From Bradyrhizobium sp. CB2312 (GTDB lineage: Bacteria > Pseudomonadota > Alphaproteobacteria > Rhizobiales > Xanthobacteraceae): a DNA stretch of 64,000 nt. Position 1 is the first letter of the stretch, and every line of letters begins with the position of its first letter. The stretch is from the NCBI RefSeq assembly GCF_029714425.1, contig NZ_CP121668.1:1571501-1635500 (forward strand), written 5' to 3'. Position numbers and translations under genes: made by a program. Below are positions 1 through 13,868 of this stretch, piece by piece. The notes under the pieces were generated by a model, which was not told where the DNA came from, ran no database searches, and saw only the letters and a program-made list of their open reading frames with translations.

Positions 1-462
1 CGCCATCGTCCGATCATGATCGAAGGATCGAACATGTCGGTCGGGCAGGATCAGGCCGGCCATGCGGAAGATCGTTGCGAGCCCCCGCACGGGCGCGAGC
101 GCCCAATCCGCACCCACCGGCGGCAGCCAGGATTCGAATTGCTCACGCGCGATGTCGATGCGTTCCTGCTGCGCGGCGGCGATGGCGTGCAAAATTCCGT
201 GCTCGCTTTCGCTCATGCGCGGACAAGTGGGGCAGTGCACCTCGATCGCCGTATGGGCGGTGCAGGCAAAGATCTCGATGATGGACTCCAGAGAGGGCAC
301 GGCATCGCCGACGCGGAAATGATCGTACACCTGCTGGATGTCGGCCGCGGTCGGCACGGCACTGCCGCTGCGCGCCTTTGCCCGAAATCCCCAGATGAAC
401 AGCCGCTCCGCCGCGCACAGCGCGGGAAGGTCGAGGGACCTGCGATATGTCGATTGATGCAT
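1..462 (-). CDS. Conserved hypothetical protein, C-terminus off the window
   Basis: An open frame runs from an ATG at 462 to the left edge without a stop, giving 154 residues of an unfinished protein. It starts MHQSTYRRSLDLPALCAAER and contains a short HCPTCP segment that could bind a metal or form disulfides; the rest looks like a soluble helical protein. There is no signal peptide or membrane segment. I do not recognise a family. The codon use matches the neighbouring genes, which is why I prefer this frame to the overlapping plus-strand frames. It is divergent from the chemoreceptor remnant at 583-819. Confidence 0.6.
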   Translation of the reverse strand, partial: MHQSTYRRSLDLPALCAAERLFIWGFRAKARSGSAVPTAADIQQVYDHFRVGDAVPSLESIIEIFACTAHTAIEVHCPTCPRMSESEHGILHAIAAAQQERIDIAREQFESWLPPVGADWALAPVRGLATIFRMAGLILPDRHVRSFDHDRTMA

Positions 463-582
463 TGAGCCTCCGGCCCTTGGCGTGCGCGCATGCCGTAGTA
501 TGCGCTGACGATCTGTGCCGATGGTTCGGTCAGGGCCGTCTGCAAGTCAACGCGTGGAGGGGCGATATCGAAATGTTCTAGA

Positions 583-819
583 TTGGAAGAGCTTGCATCT
601 CGAACGCGGCTGACGGGAACCCGAATGCAGGCGATCGCGCACAGCGTGCAGGAGGACACCAACCAGGTCTCGCAAAACATCTCCGGCGTCACCGATGCGA
701 CGGCGGAGACCGGCCAGGCGGCGGGCCTCGTGCTGCAATCGAGCGGAAGGCTGACCCAGAAGCTGCAGTCGCTGGAGAACGAGGTCAGCGCCTTCGTGGC
801 GGGCGTGCGAGCGGCCTGA
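583..819 (+). pseudogene. Methyl-accepting chemotaxis protein, C-terminal remnant
   Basis: This frame encodes 78 residues that look like the last part of a bacterial chemoreceptor: heptad-like helix, then NQVSQNISGVTDATAETG, and an end in EVSAFVAGVRAA, a common tail in rhizobial receptors. The ligand domain, membrane segments, HAMP domain and the conserved hairpin tip are all absent, and the 120 bases upstream do not encode them in any frame I can follow. A full receptor is usually above 500 residues. I read it as a decayed gene. A stand-alone small coiled-coil protein is possible but less likely. Confidence 0.6.
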
Positions 820-1011
820 TACGGCGCCGACAGCGTCTGCCGTGGTGCGGATAATTCGCCGCGTCGCGGCGCATGCGGGCCATTGATATTCCGGCCTGCG
901 GGACCGGTCATCGCGACCGGCTTTCCCGCCCTTGACGGCTGCGGCTAAAGTGAAGAAGCAGGATCATCGAACCTGCCGACCCGCGGCCCGCGCGGGCATG
1001 GAGATCGCCGC

Positions 1012-4314
<3,303 letters not shown>

Positions 4315-4365
4315 GGGCGGTGCAGCAACGCGCGCTTTAACGATCTGGGCAATCTGCGTCCACAC

Positions 4366-4452
4366 CGTCATGCCCGGGCTTGTCCCGGGCATCCACGTCC
4401 TTTCGCATGCGCGGCATAGACGTGGATGGCCGGGACAAGCCCGGCCATGACG
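4366..4452. repeat. Intergenic palindrome, CGTCATGCCCGGG type
   Basis: An imperfect inverted repeat of about 87 bases between the carboxylase and the sigma-54 activator. The arms begin CGTCATGCCCGGGCTTG and end with its near reverse complement ending CATGACG. It has no coding content and no T-run, so I class it with the other short palindromes of this genome rather than as a terminator. Confidence 0.75.
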
Positions 4453-4553
4453 ATGAGGAGACAGCGCGCCGTGCTTGCGTTCCCGGTTCCCGATTGACAT
4501 CCCCGCCCGTGCTGCCAGACTTTGCACGATAATATAGGGTGGAGACGTCCGCG

Positions 4554-6410
<1,857 letters not shown>

Positions 6411-6437
6411 GGTTTAATTGCACGCCGCGAGCATTCT

Positions 6438-6590
6438 TCCCCTCTCCCCTTGTGGGAGAGGGTGGCTCGCCGCTTAGCGGCGAGACGGGTGAGGGGTATC
6501 CATCCGCGAGTCCAATTCGCATTGGAATACGCAGAGACATACCCCTCATCCGGCGCTTCGCGCCACCTTCTCCCGCAAGGGGAGAAGGTG
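6438..6590. repeat. Intergenic palindrome, CTCTCCCCTTGTGGGAGAGG type
   Basis: About 150 bases of nested inverted repeats between convergent genes: CTCTCCCCTTGTGGGAGAG, then GCTCGCCGCTTAGCGGCGAG, and on the other side CGGCGCTTCGCGCC and CTTCTCCCGCAAGGGGAGAAG. The same element lies in opposite orientation at 50301-50453. The stems could stop transcription from either side, but there is no T-run. Confidence 0.75.
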
Positions 6591-6610
6591 CAGCGAGCTA
6601 GCCGCGCCGC

Positions 6611-7165
6611 CTACGAAAAATCCGTCCAGCTCAGATGTCGCGAGTCGAGGTCGCCGACTGAAACGGTCTCGTGGATTTCGTCAGGGACGTGGAAACTGCT
6701 CCGCAGATAGACCAGCGGCCTCGCCGCGTCCGAATGCGATACCCCACGCACCTCGCCGACGAAGATCGAATGGGTCTCGGTTTCGAACTCCTGCGCCAGC
6801 ACGCAGTCGAACGCGGCGACCGCATCGCTGAGCACGGGTGCGCCGGTCGCGCCGCGCGCCCACTGGCCGAAGGCAAAACGGTCGTCGCCGTTGACGCCCT
6901 TCTGCCCGCTGAAGGTCAGCGCCAGCAGCGCGTGATCCTCGTGCAGGAAGTTGATCGCAAAGGCGCCTTCCTCGCGGATGCGCGCATGTGCACTGGCGTT
7001 GCGGTTGACGCAGACGATCAGCGACGGCGGATTGTCGGACAGCGAGCAGGCCGACGTCACGGTCAATCCGGTGCGCTTGCCGTGCTCGGCGCCGACCGTG
7101 ACCAGCGCCACCGCGCCTGCGCATTGGCGCATGGCCTGCTTGAAATCCTTTGCGTCGACGCTCAC
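6611..7165 (-). CDS. Flavin reductase family protein
   Basis: A 184-residue protein of the flavin reductase-like (HpaC/DIM6) fold: N-terminal helix FKQAMRQCAGAVALVT, then TGLTVTSACSLSDNPPSLIVCVN, the typical flavin-binding strand region, and FAINFL followed by the usual central segment. It should reduce FMN or FAD with NAD(P)H and supply it to a partner oxygenase. The likely partner is the luciferase-like protein encoded 57 bases upstream on the same strand. The start is GTG at 7165, with GGAG 9 bases ahead. Length is normal for the family. Confidence 0.85.
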   Translation of the reverse strand: MSVDAKDFKQAMRQCAGAVALVTVGAEHGKRTGLTVTSACSLSDNPPSLIVCVNRNASAHARIREEGAFAINFLHEDHALLALTFSGQKGVNGDDRFAFGQWARGATGAPVLSDAVAAFDCVLAQEFETETHSIFVGEVRGVSHSDAARPLVYLRSSFHVPDEIHETVSVGDLDSRHLSWTDFS

Positions 7166-7222
7166 GCCGAAATCTCCGAAATGAAAGCGGGTGCGGCACG
7201 ATCGCGCCGCACCCGCATCGGG

Positions 7223-8320
7223 TCAAGCTGCCTTGCGCGCGGAGCCGAGATGCGTCAGGCGCGGCATCACCTCGTTCTTGAGCAGCGAGAGCGAATGGTG
7301 CCAGGCTTCGGCCTTGTGCTTGTAGTCGAAGCCGAACACCAGCAGCACGCCGAAGCCGCCGACCTCGTCGTAGATCTTCTCGATCTTCTCGGCGACGGTC
7401 GCGGGCGAGCCGACGATCCAGTTCCGCTTGGCGCAATATTCGACCGTGACGTCACTGTCGGGCACGTCAGGTGCGTGCTTCAGATAGTCCTTGAAGCCGA
7501 AATGGCCGAGCAGCGGCAGGAAGTATTCGTGCATCATCCGGCCCATCATGTCGCCGGTCGAGAGCTTCCAGGCCTCTTCATCCGTGTCGGCGACGAACAC
7601 CTCACGCACCAGCCGCCAGTCCTGCCGGTTCGGTTTGCGCCCGGTCTTGGCGGCGCCGATCTCGACCGAGTCCCAATGGCTGCCGACATAGGCCGGGTTG
7701 AGGTTGAGGCTCATCGGGATGAAGCCGCGCTCGCCCGCGAGCTTCAGCGTGTCCGAGTTCTTCGATAGCCCGGCAACGCCGATCGGCGGATGCGGTGCCT
7801 GCAGCGGCTTGATGTGCGGTTTCAGGAAGTCGAACATCGTGTCCGGCTTGGTCACCGTCCAGTATTTGCCCTTGTGGGTGAACGGCGCCGGCTCACTCCA
7901 GAGCTTCAGGATGATCTCCAGCGCCTCGCGGGTCATGTCGCGGTTCTGCCCGCTCATGCCGTCGACGTTGAACATCGCCCAGTCGCTCGGCAAGCCGCTC
8001 GCCGCGACGCCGAAATTGAGCCGGCCCTCGGACATATGGTCGAGCATCGCGACGCGGTTGGCGAGCTCGGCCGGGTGGTGATAGGGCAGCAGGAAGCCGC
8101 CCGGCCCGATGCGCAGGCGCTTGGTCTGCATCAAGGCCTGTGCGATCAGCAGGTCCGGCGTGGGATTGGGTTCCCAGGGCGCGGTGTGGTGCTCGCCGAC
8201 CCAGGCCTCCTGATAGCCGAGCTCGTCGAGCCAGCGCATGACTTGCAGGTCCCAGTCGTTCCCTTCCTTCAGGCCGCACTCCGGCGGATGCGAAGGCATC
8301 GTGAAATAGCCGATCTCCAT
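7223..8320 (-). CDS. Luciferase-like (LLM) flavin-dependent monooxygenase
   Basis: A 365-residue protein of the bacterial luciferase superfamily. It starts MEIGYFTMPSHPPE, has the EAWVGEHHT strand-loop that carries the family histidines, RIGPGGFLLPYHHP, and GRLNFGVAASGLPSDW. These are the TIM-barrel features that bind reduced FMN. It forms a two-gene unit with the flavin reductase downstream, as in two-component monooxygenases for alkanesulfonates, aminopolycarboxylates or similar compounds; the substrate is not deducible. I start at 8320 because AGGA sits 6 bases ahead of it; an ATG at 8332 is also in frame. Confidence 0.85.
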   Translation of the reverse strand: MEIGYFTMPSHPPECGLKEGNDWDLQVMRWLDELGYQEAWVGEHHTAPWEPNPTPDLLIAQALMQTKRLRIGPGGFLLPYHHPAELANRVAMLDHMSEGRLNFGVAASGLPSDWAMFNVDGMSGQNRDMTREALEIILKLWSEPAPFTHKGKYWTVTKPDTMFDFLKPHIKPLQAPHPPIGVAGLSKNSDTLKLAGERGFIPMSLNLNPAYVGSHWDSVEIGAAKTGRKPNRQDWRLVREVFVADTDEEAWKLSTGDMMGRMMHEYFLPLLGHFGFKDYLKHAPDVPDSDVTVEYCAKRNWIVGSPATVAEKIEKIYDEVGGFGVLLVFGFDYKHKAEAWHHSLSLLKNEVMPRLTHLGSARKAA

Positions 8321-8538
8321 GGGTTTCCTCATCTGATGTTGACGCGTCTTGCTGCGCGGTTCACGGACGTGAGTGGAGAGGCTTCAGCAAGGCGTGTGCC
8401 AGCGCGGACCACAGCTCAGACCTGCGAGAAAAGGCTGGTTTGCGGCCGCAATAGCCGATATCCCGGGGCTGATTTGCGAGGCCCCGTCTCATTGTCGCGA
8501 GACGGCGTCTTGCCGCTGAGACAAGGATACGCGCCACG

Positions 8539-9453
8539 ATGACCGAACCCGCTTTTGTCGCGGTGGACTGGGGCACCAGCAGTTTTCGCCTGTGGCTGGT
8601 CGACCGCGCCGGTCAGGTTCTGGCGGAGCGCCGCAGCGGCGAGGGCATGCTGACGGCGGCGAAGGCCGGCTTCTCCGGCGTGCTTCAGTCGCATCTTCGA
8701 GCAGTCGAGGCGCCCGATCCTCTGCCCGTTCTCGTCTGCGGCATGGCCGGCGCAAAAACCGGTTGGGTCGAGGCCGGCTATGTCGACACGCCGGCGCCGC
8801 TCGCCGCCATCCTGAAGCAGGCCGCGCGCGTGCCGGGCGAGGCGCGCGACATCCGCATCCTGCCGGGCATCGCGCAGCGCGACGCCAGCGCACCGGACGT
8901 GATGCGCGGCGAGGAGACGCAGCTGCTCGGCGCGCTTGGCCTCGATGCCGCCGGCGAGGCGCTGGTCTGCATGCCCGGCACCCATTCGAAGTGGGTGCGG
9001 CTGATGGACGGTACGGTCGCTCATTTTTCCACCTTCATGACCGGTGAGCTCTTCAGCGTCGTTTCGCGCGAGACGATCTTGTCGCTCGCGGTTGCCAATG
9101 CCGACGACGCTGAAGATGTCGCGAGCTTCAAGGCGGCGGTGAAAGCTGCGTTCGAAGCTCCGGCCTTCGCCGCCAATCTCCTGTTCGGGGCGCGGGCGCG
9201 GCAGCTGCTGTTCGGCGGCACGCCGGCTGCGGCGCGCGAAACGCTGTCGGGCACCTTGATCGGCGCCGAGCTTGCCGCGGGGCTCTCGGGTACGGTGCCG
9301 AAAGCGGGCATCACGCTGATTGCGTCGGGGCGGCTTGCGACGCTGTACCGGCTCGCCTTCGATGCGCTGTCGGTCACCGTGCAGCCGGTCGATGCGGATG
9401 AAGCGGTCCGCCGCGGCCTGTCGATGGCCGCTGCGGCGATCTGGACCAAGTAA
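8539..9453 (+). CDS. dgoK: 2-dehydro-3-deoxygalactonokinase
   Basis: A 304-residue sugar-acid kinase of the DgoK family. The N-terminus AVDWGTSSFRLWLVDR is the phosphate-1 loop of the actin-like ATPase fold. GMAGAKTGWVEAGYV and PGTHSKWVRL are hallmark segments of DgoK. The enzyme phosphorylates 2-dehydro-3-deoxygalactonate to its 6-phosphate in the De Ley-Doudoroff route of D-galactonate use. The next gene, 13 bases downstream, encodes the matching aldolase, which strongly supports the call. No galactonate dehydratase is visible in the window. Confidence 0.9.
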   Translation: MTEPAFVAVDWGTSSFRLWLVDRAGQVLAERRSGEGMLTAAKAGFSGVLQSHLRAVEAPDPLPVLVCGMAGAKTGWVEAGYVDTPAPLAAILKQAARVPGEARDIRILPGIAQRDASAPDVMRGEETQLLGALGLDAAGEALVCMPGTHSKWVRLMDGTVAHFSTFMTGELFSVVSRETILSLAVANADDAEDVASFKAAVKAAFEAPAFAANLLFGARARQLLFGGTPAAARETLSGTLIGAELAAGLSGTVPKAGITLIASGRLATLYRLAFDALSVTVQPVDADEAVRRGLSMAAAAIWTK

Positions 9454-9466
9454 AAGGATTTTTGAG

Positions 9467-10099
9467 ATGAGCGTTCCCTTTCCGCCGATGCAGCGTCCGC
9501 TGGTCGCGATCCTGCGTGGCGTCAAGCCGGAGGAGACCGGGGCCATCGTCGGCGTGCTCATCGAGGCCGGCATGACCGCGATCGAGATTCCCTTGAACTC
9601 GCCCGATCCGTTCCGCTCCATTGCAACAGCCGTGAAGCTCGCGCCGGCCGGCGTACTGATCGGCGCCGGGACGGTCCTGACTGCCGCAGACGTCGACCGC
9701 CTCAACGATGTCGGCGGCAAGCTGATGGTCTCGCCCAATGTCGATACTGACGTGCTGGCGCGCGCGCATCAGCACGGCATGGTGACCTTGCCCGGCGTGT
9801 TCTCGCCGACCGAGGCGCTGCTCGCGGCACGCTCCGGCGCATCGGGCCTGAAATTCTTTCCGGCGAGCGTGCTGGGGGCATCTGGCATAGCGGCGATTCG
9901 CGCCGTGCTGCCGGCGGGCGTGATGATCGCCGCCGTCGGCGGCGTCTCCGATCAGAACTTTGCCGAGTACATCAAGGGTGGCGTGACGGCGTTCGGGCTG
10001 GGCTCGAGCCTCTACAAGCCCGGCATGTCGGCCGCCGATGTCGCGGCGCGCGCGAAGGCGACGATTGTGGCCTATGATCGGGCGATTGCGAAAGACTGA
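9467..10099 (+). CDS. dgoA: 2-dehydro-3-deoxy-6-phosphogalactonate aldolase
   Basis: A 210-residue class I aldolase of the KDPG/KDPGal family. Glutamate 40 in AIEIPLNSP and lysine 129 in SGLKFFPA fit the catalytic acid and Schiff-base lysine of the E. coli enzyme. IGAGTVLT and the AVGGV phosphate-binding loop are also present. It splits 2-dehydro-3-deoxy-6-phosphogalactonate into pyruvate and glyceraldehyde 3-phosphate. It follows dgoK by 13 bases, so the two are co-transcribed. The start at 9467 gives the usual family length; a longer frame reading back into dgoK is only a shadow. Confidence 0.92.
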   Translation: MSVPFPPMQRPLVAILRGVKPEETGAIVGVLIEAGMTAIEIPLNSPDPFRSIATAVKLAPAGVLIGAGTVLTAADVDRLNDVGGKLMVSPNVDTDVLARAHQHGMVTLPGVFSPTEALLAARSGASGLKFFPASVLGASGIAAIRAVLPAGVMIAAVGGVSDQNFAEYIKGGVTAFGLGSSLYKPGMSAADVAARAKATIVAYDRAIAKD

Positions 10100-10179
10100 A
10101 GCACCAATAAACCAGCCGTGATGCCGTCACGGTCGCGCTTTATCCTATCTTGCTCTACCGGCGAGATCAGGAGACCGAC

Positions 10180-11916
10180 ATGACGATCAACAATGTGGCC
10201 GATCTGTTCGTGGCGACACTCGAACAGGCCGGCGTCAAACGCATCTACGGCATCGTCGGCGACAGCCTGAACGCCCTCACCGAGGCGCTGCGCCGCCGCG
10301 CCACTATCGAGTGGATCCATGTCCGGCACGAGGAGGTCGCGGCCTTCGCGGCCGCCGGCGAAGCCGAGATGACGGGAAACCTCGCGGTCTGCGCGGGTTC
10401 CTGCGGCCCGGGTAATCTGCATCTGATCAACGGCCTGTTCGACGCGCATCGCAGCCGTGTTCCCGTGCTGGCGATCGCGGCGCAAATTCCGACCGCAGAG
10501 ATCGGCGGCGGCTATTTCCAGGAGACACATCCGCAAAACCTCTTTCGCGAATGCAGCCATTATTGCGAGCTGGTCTCGGACGCGAGCCAGCTTCCTTATG
10601 TGCTGGAGAACGCGATCCGCGCGGCGGTCGGTCTGCGCGGCGTCGCCGTCGTCGCCATGCCCGGCGATGTCGCCTTCCGCTCGCCGCCCAAGCGCGAGAT
10701 ATCGACGATGCGCGGGCTTGCGCTGGTCGCGCCAAAGGTCGTGCCGCAGGCCGATGAGCTCAAGGCGTTGGCGGATCTCCTCAACGGCGCCGAGCGCATC
10801 ACGCTGTTCTGCGGCCGCGGCTGTGCCGGTGCGCATGCGCCGCTGATGCAGCTCGCAGAGAGCCTCAAGAGCCCGATCGTGCACGCGCTCGGCGGCAAGG
10901 AGCATGTCGAATACGACAACCCCTACGATGTCGGCATGACCGGCTTCATCGGTTTCTCCTCGGGCTATGCCGCCATGCACGCCTGCGACGCGCTGGTGAT
11001 GCTCGGCACCGATTTCCCCTACAAGCAATTCTTCCCGACCGATGCGAAGGTCGCGCAGATCGACATCCGTCCGGAAAATCTCGGCCGACGCTGCAAGATC
11101 GATATCGGCCTCGTCGGCGACGTCAGGCTGACCATCGAGGCGCTGCTGCCGCTGCTCAAGACCAAGACGCAGCGCCGGCATCTCGACGATGCGGTCGCGC
11201 ACTACAAGAGGGCGCGCGAGGGCCTGGACTCGCTTGCGAAGGGCACGCCCGGTAGCAAGCCGATCCATCCGCAATATCTGGCCAAGGTCATCAGCGACCA
11301 CGCGTCCGACGATGCCGTGTTCACCGCCGATGTCGGCACGCCCACGGTGTGGGCCGCACGCTATCTCGACATGAACGGCCGGCGCCGATTGATCGGCTCG
11401 TTCGCGCACGGCTCGATGGCCAACGCCATGCCGCAGGCGATCGGCGCGCAGGCTGCGCAGCCCGCCCGGCAGGTGATCTCGCTCTCGGGCGACGGCGGCT
11501 TCACCATGCTGATGGGCGACCTGATCACGCTGACGCAGATGAAGCTGCCGGTGAAGGTCGTCGTCTTCAACAACGGCGTGCTCGGCTTCGTCGCGCTGGA
11601 GATGAAGGCGGCGGGCTTCGTCGACACCAATGTCGATCTGGAGAATCCCGACTTCGCGGCGATGGCGCGTGCGATGGGCATCTTCGCCAAACGCGTCGAA
11701 GACCCCGGCGAGCTGCCGGGCGCGACGAAGGAGATGCTGGCGCACAATGGCCCCGCGGTGCTCGATGTCGTCACCGCGAAGCAGGAGCTGTCGATGCCAC
11801 CGACCATCACGGCCGAGCAGGTCAAGGGCTTCAGCCTCTGGGTGTTGCGCGCCGTGATGAACGGCCGCGGCGACGAGGTGCTCGACCTCGCGAAGACCAA
11901 TCTGCTGCCGCGGTGA
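10180..11916 (+). CDS. poxB: Pyruvate dehydrogenase (quinone), PoxB-type
   Basis: A 578-residue thiamine-diphosphate and FAD enzyme with close resemblance to E. coli PoxB along its length: HEEVAAFAA (catalytic glutamate), [28 protein letters not shown], the central [17 protein letters not shown] segment, and the thiamine motif GDGGF...NN. The C-terminal [10 protein letters not shown]...[11 protein letters not shown] resembles the lipid-binding tail that in E. coli is exposed when pyruvate binds and lets the enzyme reduce membrane ubiquinone. It decarboxylates pyruvate to acetate and CO2. AGGAG at 10169-10173 supports the ATG at 10180. It is 80 bases after dgoA, whose pathway yields pyruvate. 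Confidence 0.92.
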   Translation: MTINNVADLFVATLEQAGVKRIYGIVGDSLNALTEALRRRATIEWIHVRHEEVAAFAAAGEAEMTGNLAVCAGSCGPGNLHLINGLFDAHRSRVPVLAIAAQIPTAEIGGGYFQETHPQNLFRECSHYCELVSDASQLPYVLENAIRAAVGLRGVAVVAMPGDVAFRSPPKREISTMRGLALVAPKVVPQADELKALADLLNGAERITLFCGRGCAGAHAPLMQLAESLKSPIVHALGGKEHVEYDNPYDVGMTGFIGFSSGYAAMHACDALVMLGTDFPYKQFFPTDAKVAQIDIRPENLGRRCKIDIGLVGDVRLTIEALLPLLKTKTQRRHLDDAVAHYKRAREGLDSLAKGTPGSKPIHPQYLAKVISDHASDDAVFTADVGTPTVWAARYLDMNGRRRLIGSFAHGSMANAMPQAIGAQAAQPARQVISLSGDGGFTMLMGDLITLTQMKLPVKVVVFNNGVLGFVALEMKAAGFVDTNVDLENPDFAAMARAMGIFAKRVEDPGELPGATKEMLAHNGPAVLDVVTAKQELSMPPTITAEQVKGFSLWVLRAVMNGRGDEVLDLAKTNLLPR

Positions 11917-11973
11917 TTTCAGCTGAGGAAGTTCGGTTCACCTCTCCCCGTCGGGGAGAAGTGGGCACCCGAT

Positions 11974-12339
11974 TCAGCTGCGCTTTGCGGACGGCAGTGG
12001 CAGCCGCTCGTGGCGGCGTTGGAAGCGCTGCCAGTGCAGCACGATGCCGATCAGCAAGGCCGGCAGGAAGCCGAGCGCGATCAGGAAATGCGGCAGCTGC
12101 GTCGGCGAGATGAACGCCATGGCGATGTCGGATATCAGCCAGAGCGCCGCGAACATCACCGCGAAATCGGTGCGTGGGCAGCGCAGATAGTAGAACACGG
12201 CGGTGATGACGATGGCGGGCCCGATCGCAATCCCGATCATCACCGCCGTCAGCTCTTTCGGCGTCAACGCGTCGAGCACCATCGCTGCCAGCAGCCAGAG
12301 CGCGGCGAACATGGCGACGATGTCGAGCGGATGCCGCAA
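11974..12339 (-). CDS. Small four-helix membrane protein
   Basis: A 121-residue protein with about four hydrophobic segments (VAMFAALWLLAAMVLDAL, MIGIAIGPAIVITAVFYYL, FAVMFAALWLISDIAMAF and FLIALGFLPALLIGIVL) and a basic tail. The FAALWL phrase occurs in both halves, so it looks like an internal duplication of a two-helix unit. Function is not recognisable. The start is a TTG at 12339 with AGAGG 8 bases ahead; a later ATG would remove part of the first helix. It lies 68 bases downstream of the thioesterase gene on the same strand. Confidence 0.65.
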   Translation of the reverse strand: MRHPLDIVAMFAALWLLAAMVLDALTPKELTAVMIGIAIGPAIVITAVFYYLRCPRTDFAVMFAALWLISDIAMAFISPTQLPHFLIALGFLPALLIGIVLHWQRFQRRHERLPLPSAKRS

Positions 12340-12407
12340 CCCAATACCTCTCGCAGGAAATGCGCTATCGTTGTGGCCCGGCCCCCTGCCGTCAAGGGAA
12401 AATACGC

Positions 12408-13316
12408 CTATTCCTCGTCGCTTCCGGGCGTTGGCCGCAGCATCAAATGGCCGAAAGCGGTGGCGATCGGCTTGTCCGCATCGTCTTGCCAGGCCCGCGC
12501 CTCGAAAGCGACGATGCGCCGGCCCTGCTTTACGATCGAGACATCGGCAATGCTGTCGAGCGCGCGGCCGGAACGCAGATAGTTGACGGTGAGCCCGATC
12601 GGCTTGGGCAGCGCGGCGATGCCGAGCTCGCGCGTTACGCCGACGATCGCGGTGGTCTCGAGAAAAGCGCCGGTCATGCCGCCATGGATCGCGGGCAGGA
12701 TCGGGTTGCCGATGATTTTCGGCGAGAACGGCATGGTCAGCGTGCCGTCGTCATTGATGCGGATGCCGAGGCAGCGTGCGAACGGGCTGCTTGCGAACGG
12801 GCCGTCCGGATCCTCCGGTGCTTCCAGCGTCGGGATGCTGCGCGCATCCATCCTGCGGTCGGCGAGCATGTTGGTGCGGTTGGCGCCGATCATGAAGCAG
12901 GCGGTCGCGGTCGCGACCGGATCATCCTCGGACTCCTGATACGCCGTGGAGCGCACGAACGCGATCGAGCGCGTCGTACGGTAGCAGACCGAATGCGCCT
13001 TGATGTTGAGACCCGGCGTTGCCGGCTTCTGGTAGTCGATGCGCAAGTCCAGGGTTGCGATCGCTCGTGTGCCGTCGAGCGCGAGTTGCACGGCCATTCC
13101 GCAGCTCTCGTCCAGCATCGCGGTGACGACGCCGCCATGTAGCACGCCGGTCTCGCTATCGCCGACGAAGACGGGGCGGTAGGGCAGGCTGGACCAGGCC
13201 TCGCCGGGCGCAAAGCGGTCGAGCTGGAGCCCGCTGATATGGCCGTAATCGGAACGGCGGCCCTTGATCGCCTCGGCGAGTTCCTCGAAGGGGAGGGTGG
13301 CAGGTGGAGTGGACAT
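12408..13316 (-). CDS. Tandem hot-dog thioesterase (PaaI-like)
   Basis: A 302-residue protein with two hot-dog folds. The first half has HGGVVTAMLDESCGMA, the PaaI-type helix with the catalytic aspartate/glutamate region, and LRIDYQKPATPG. The second half repeats the pattern with HGGMTGAFLETTAIVG and LTVNYLRSG. Single PaaI proteins are about 140 residues, so this is a fused double domain. It should hydrolyse an acyl- or aryl-CoA thioester; the substrate is unknown. No linked CoA pathway genes lie next to it. Confidence 0.8.
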   Translation of the reverse strand: MSTPPATLPFEELAEAIKGRRSDYGHISGLQLDRFAPGEAWSSLPYRPVFVGDSETGVLHGGVVTAMLDESCGMAVQLALDGTRAIATLDLRIDYQKPATPGLNIKAHSVCYRTTRSIAFVRSTAYQESEDDPVATATACFMIGANRTNMLADRRMDARSIPTLEAPEDPDGPFASSPFARCLGIRINDDGTLTMPFSPKIIGNPILPAIHGGMTGAFLETTAIVGVTRELGIAALPKPIGLTVNYLRSGRALDSIADVSIVKQGRRIVAFEARAWQDDADKPIATAFGHLMLRPTPGSDEE

Positions 13317-13457
13317 GACGACGTTCTAGACCAGTGGCGGGCGCCGCGCAAAACCCCCGAATGCGCCGGCAGGCCGGGCCGGTTGGGCCTCGACAGGGCG
13401 GTCGGAAGCAACGATGGTGGGCGCTTCGTTCGTTTCGACCAGCCGCAAGGAGCGCCC

Positions 13458-13769
13458 ATGACCGACCCCGAAACGCCCGCCCAGGGGCCCGTCACCATTT
13501 CGAGCTCGAGCTCGGAGCGCGCGCCGATCATCTATTTCGACGGCGCCTCCTGCTTCGGCCATCACAACGGCGCGATCCAGATCGAGCTCGCCGCGAACCT
13601 GCTGATGCCGGTCGGCGCCGCGGTCAGGGTCGACGTGGTCCAGACCGCGCATCTGCGTTGCAGCGTGGCCGCCGCGCTTGCCTTGCGTGAAGCGCTCGAC
13701 AAGGCTCTGGCGATGTACAAGCAGGGCCAGCAGCAGCCGGCGGAGGAGATTCCGACGGTGAAGAATTGA
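13458..13769 (+). CDS. Small conserved hypothetical protein
   Basis: A 103-residue soluble protein. AAGGAG at 13447-13452 ends 5 bases before the ATG, a strong ribosome site that sets the start. The middle reads IIYFDGASCFGHHNGAIQIE, a beta-rich region with two adjacent histidines and a cysteine, followed by HLRCSVAAALALREALDKAL, a helix. I do not recognise a family. The strand pattern followed by a helix could suit a small regulatory or binding domain, but that is speculation. Confidence 0.7.
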   Translation: MTDPETPAQGPVTISSSSSERAPIIYFDGASCFGHHNGAIQIELAANLLMPVGAAVRVDVVQTAHLRCSVAAALALREALDKALAMYKQGQQQPAEEIPTVKN

Positions 13770-13868
13770 GATCACCACGAAATCAGATCTCATCCTGAGG
13801 GCCCGCCAACGTCGGGCGTCTCGAAGGATGGCCGCAAGCGCGCGGCCCTCCGCAGCGAATAGCTTCGC

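Noticed and set aside
4494..4540. TTGACA...GATAAT as a promoter for the sigma-54 activator gene
   Set aside because: The gap between the two boxes is about 29 bases, too long for a sigma-70 promoter.
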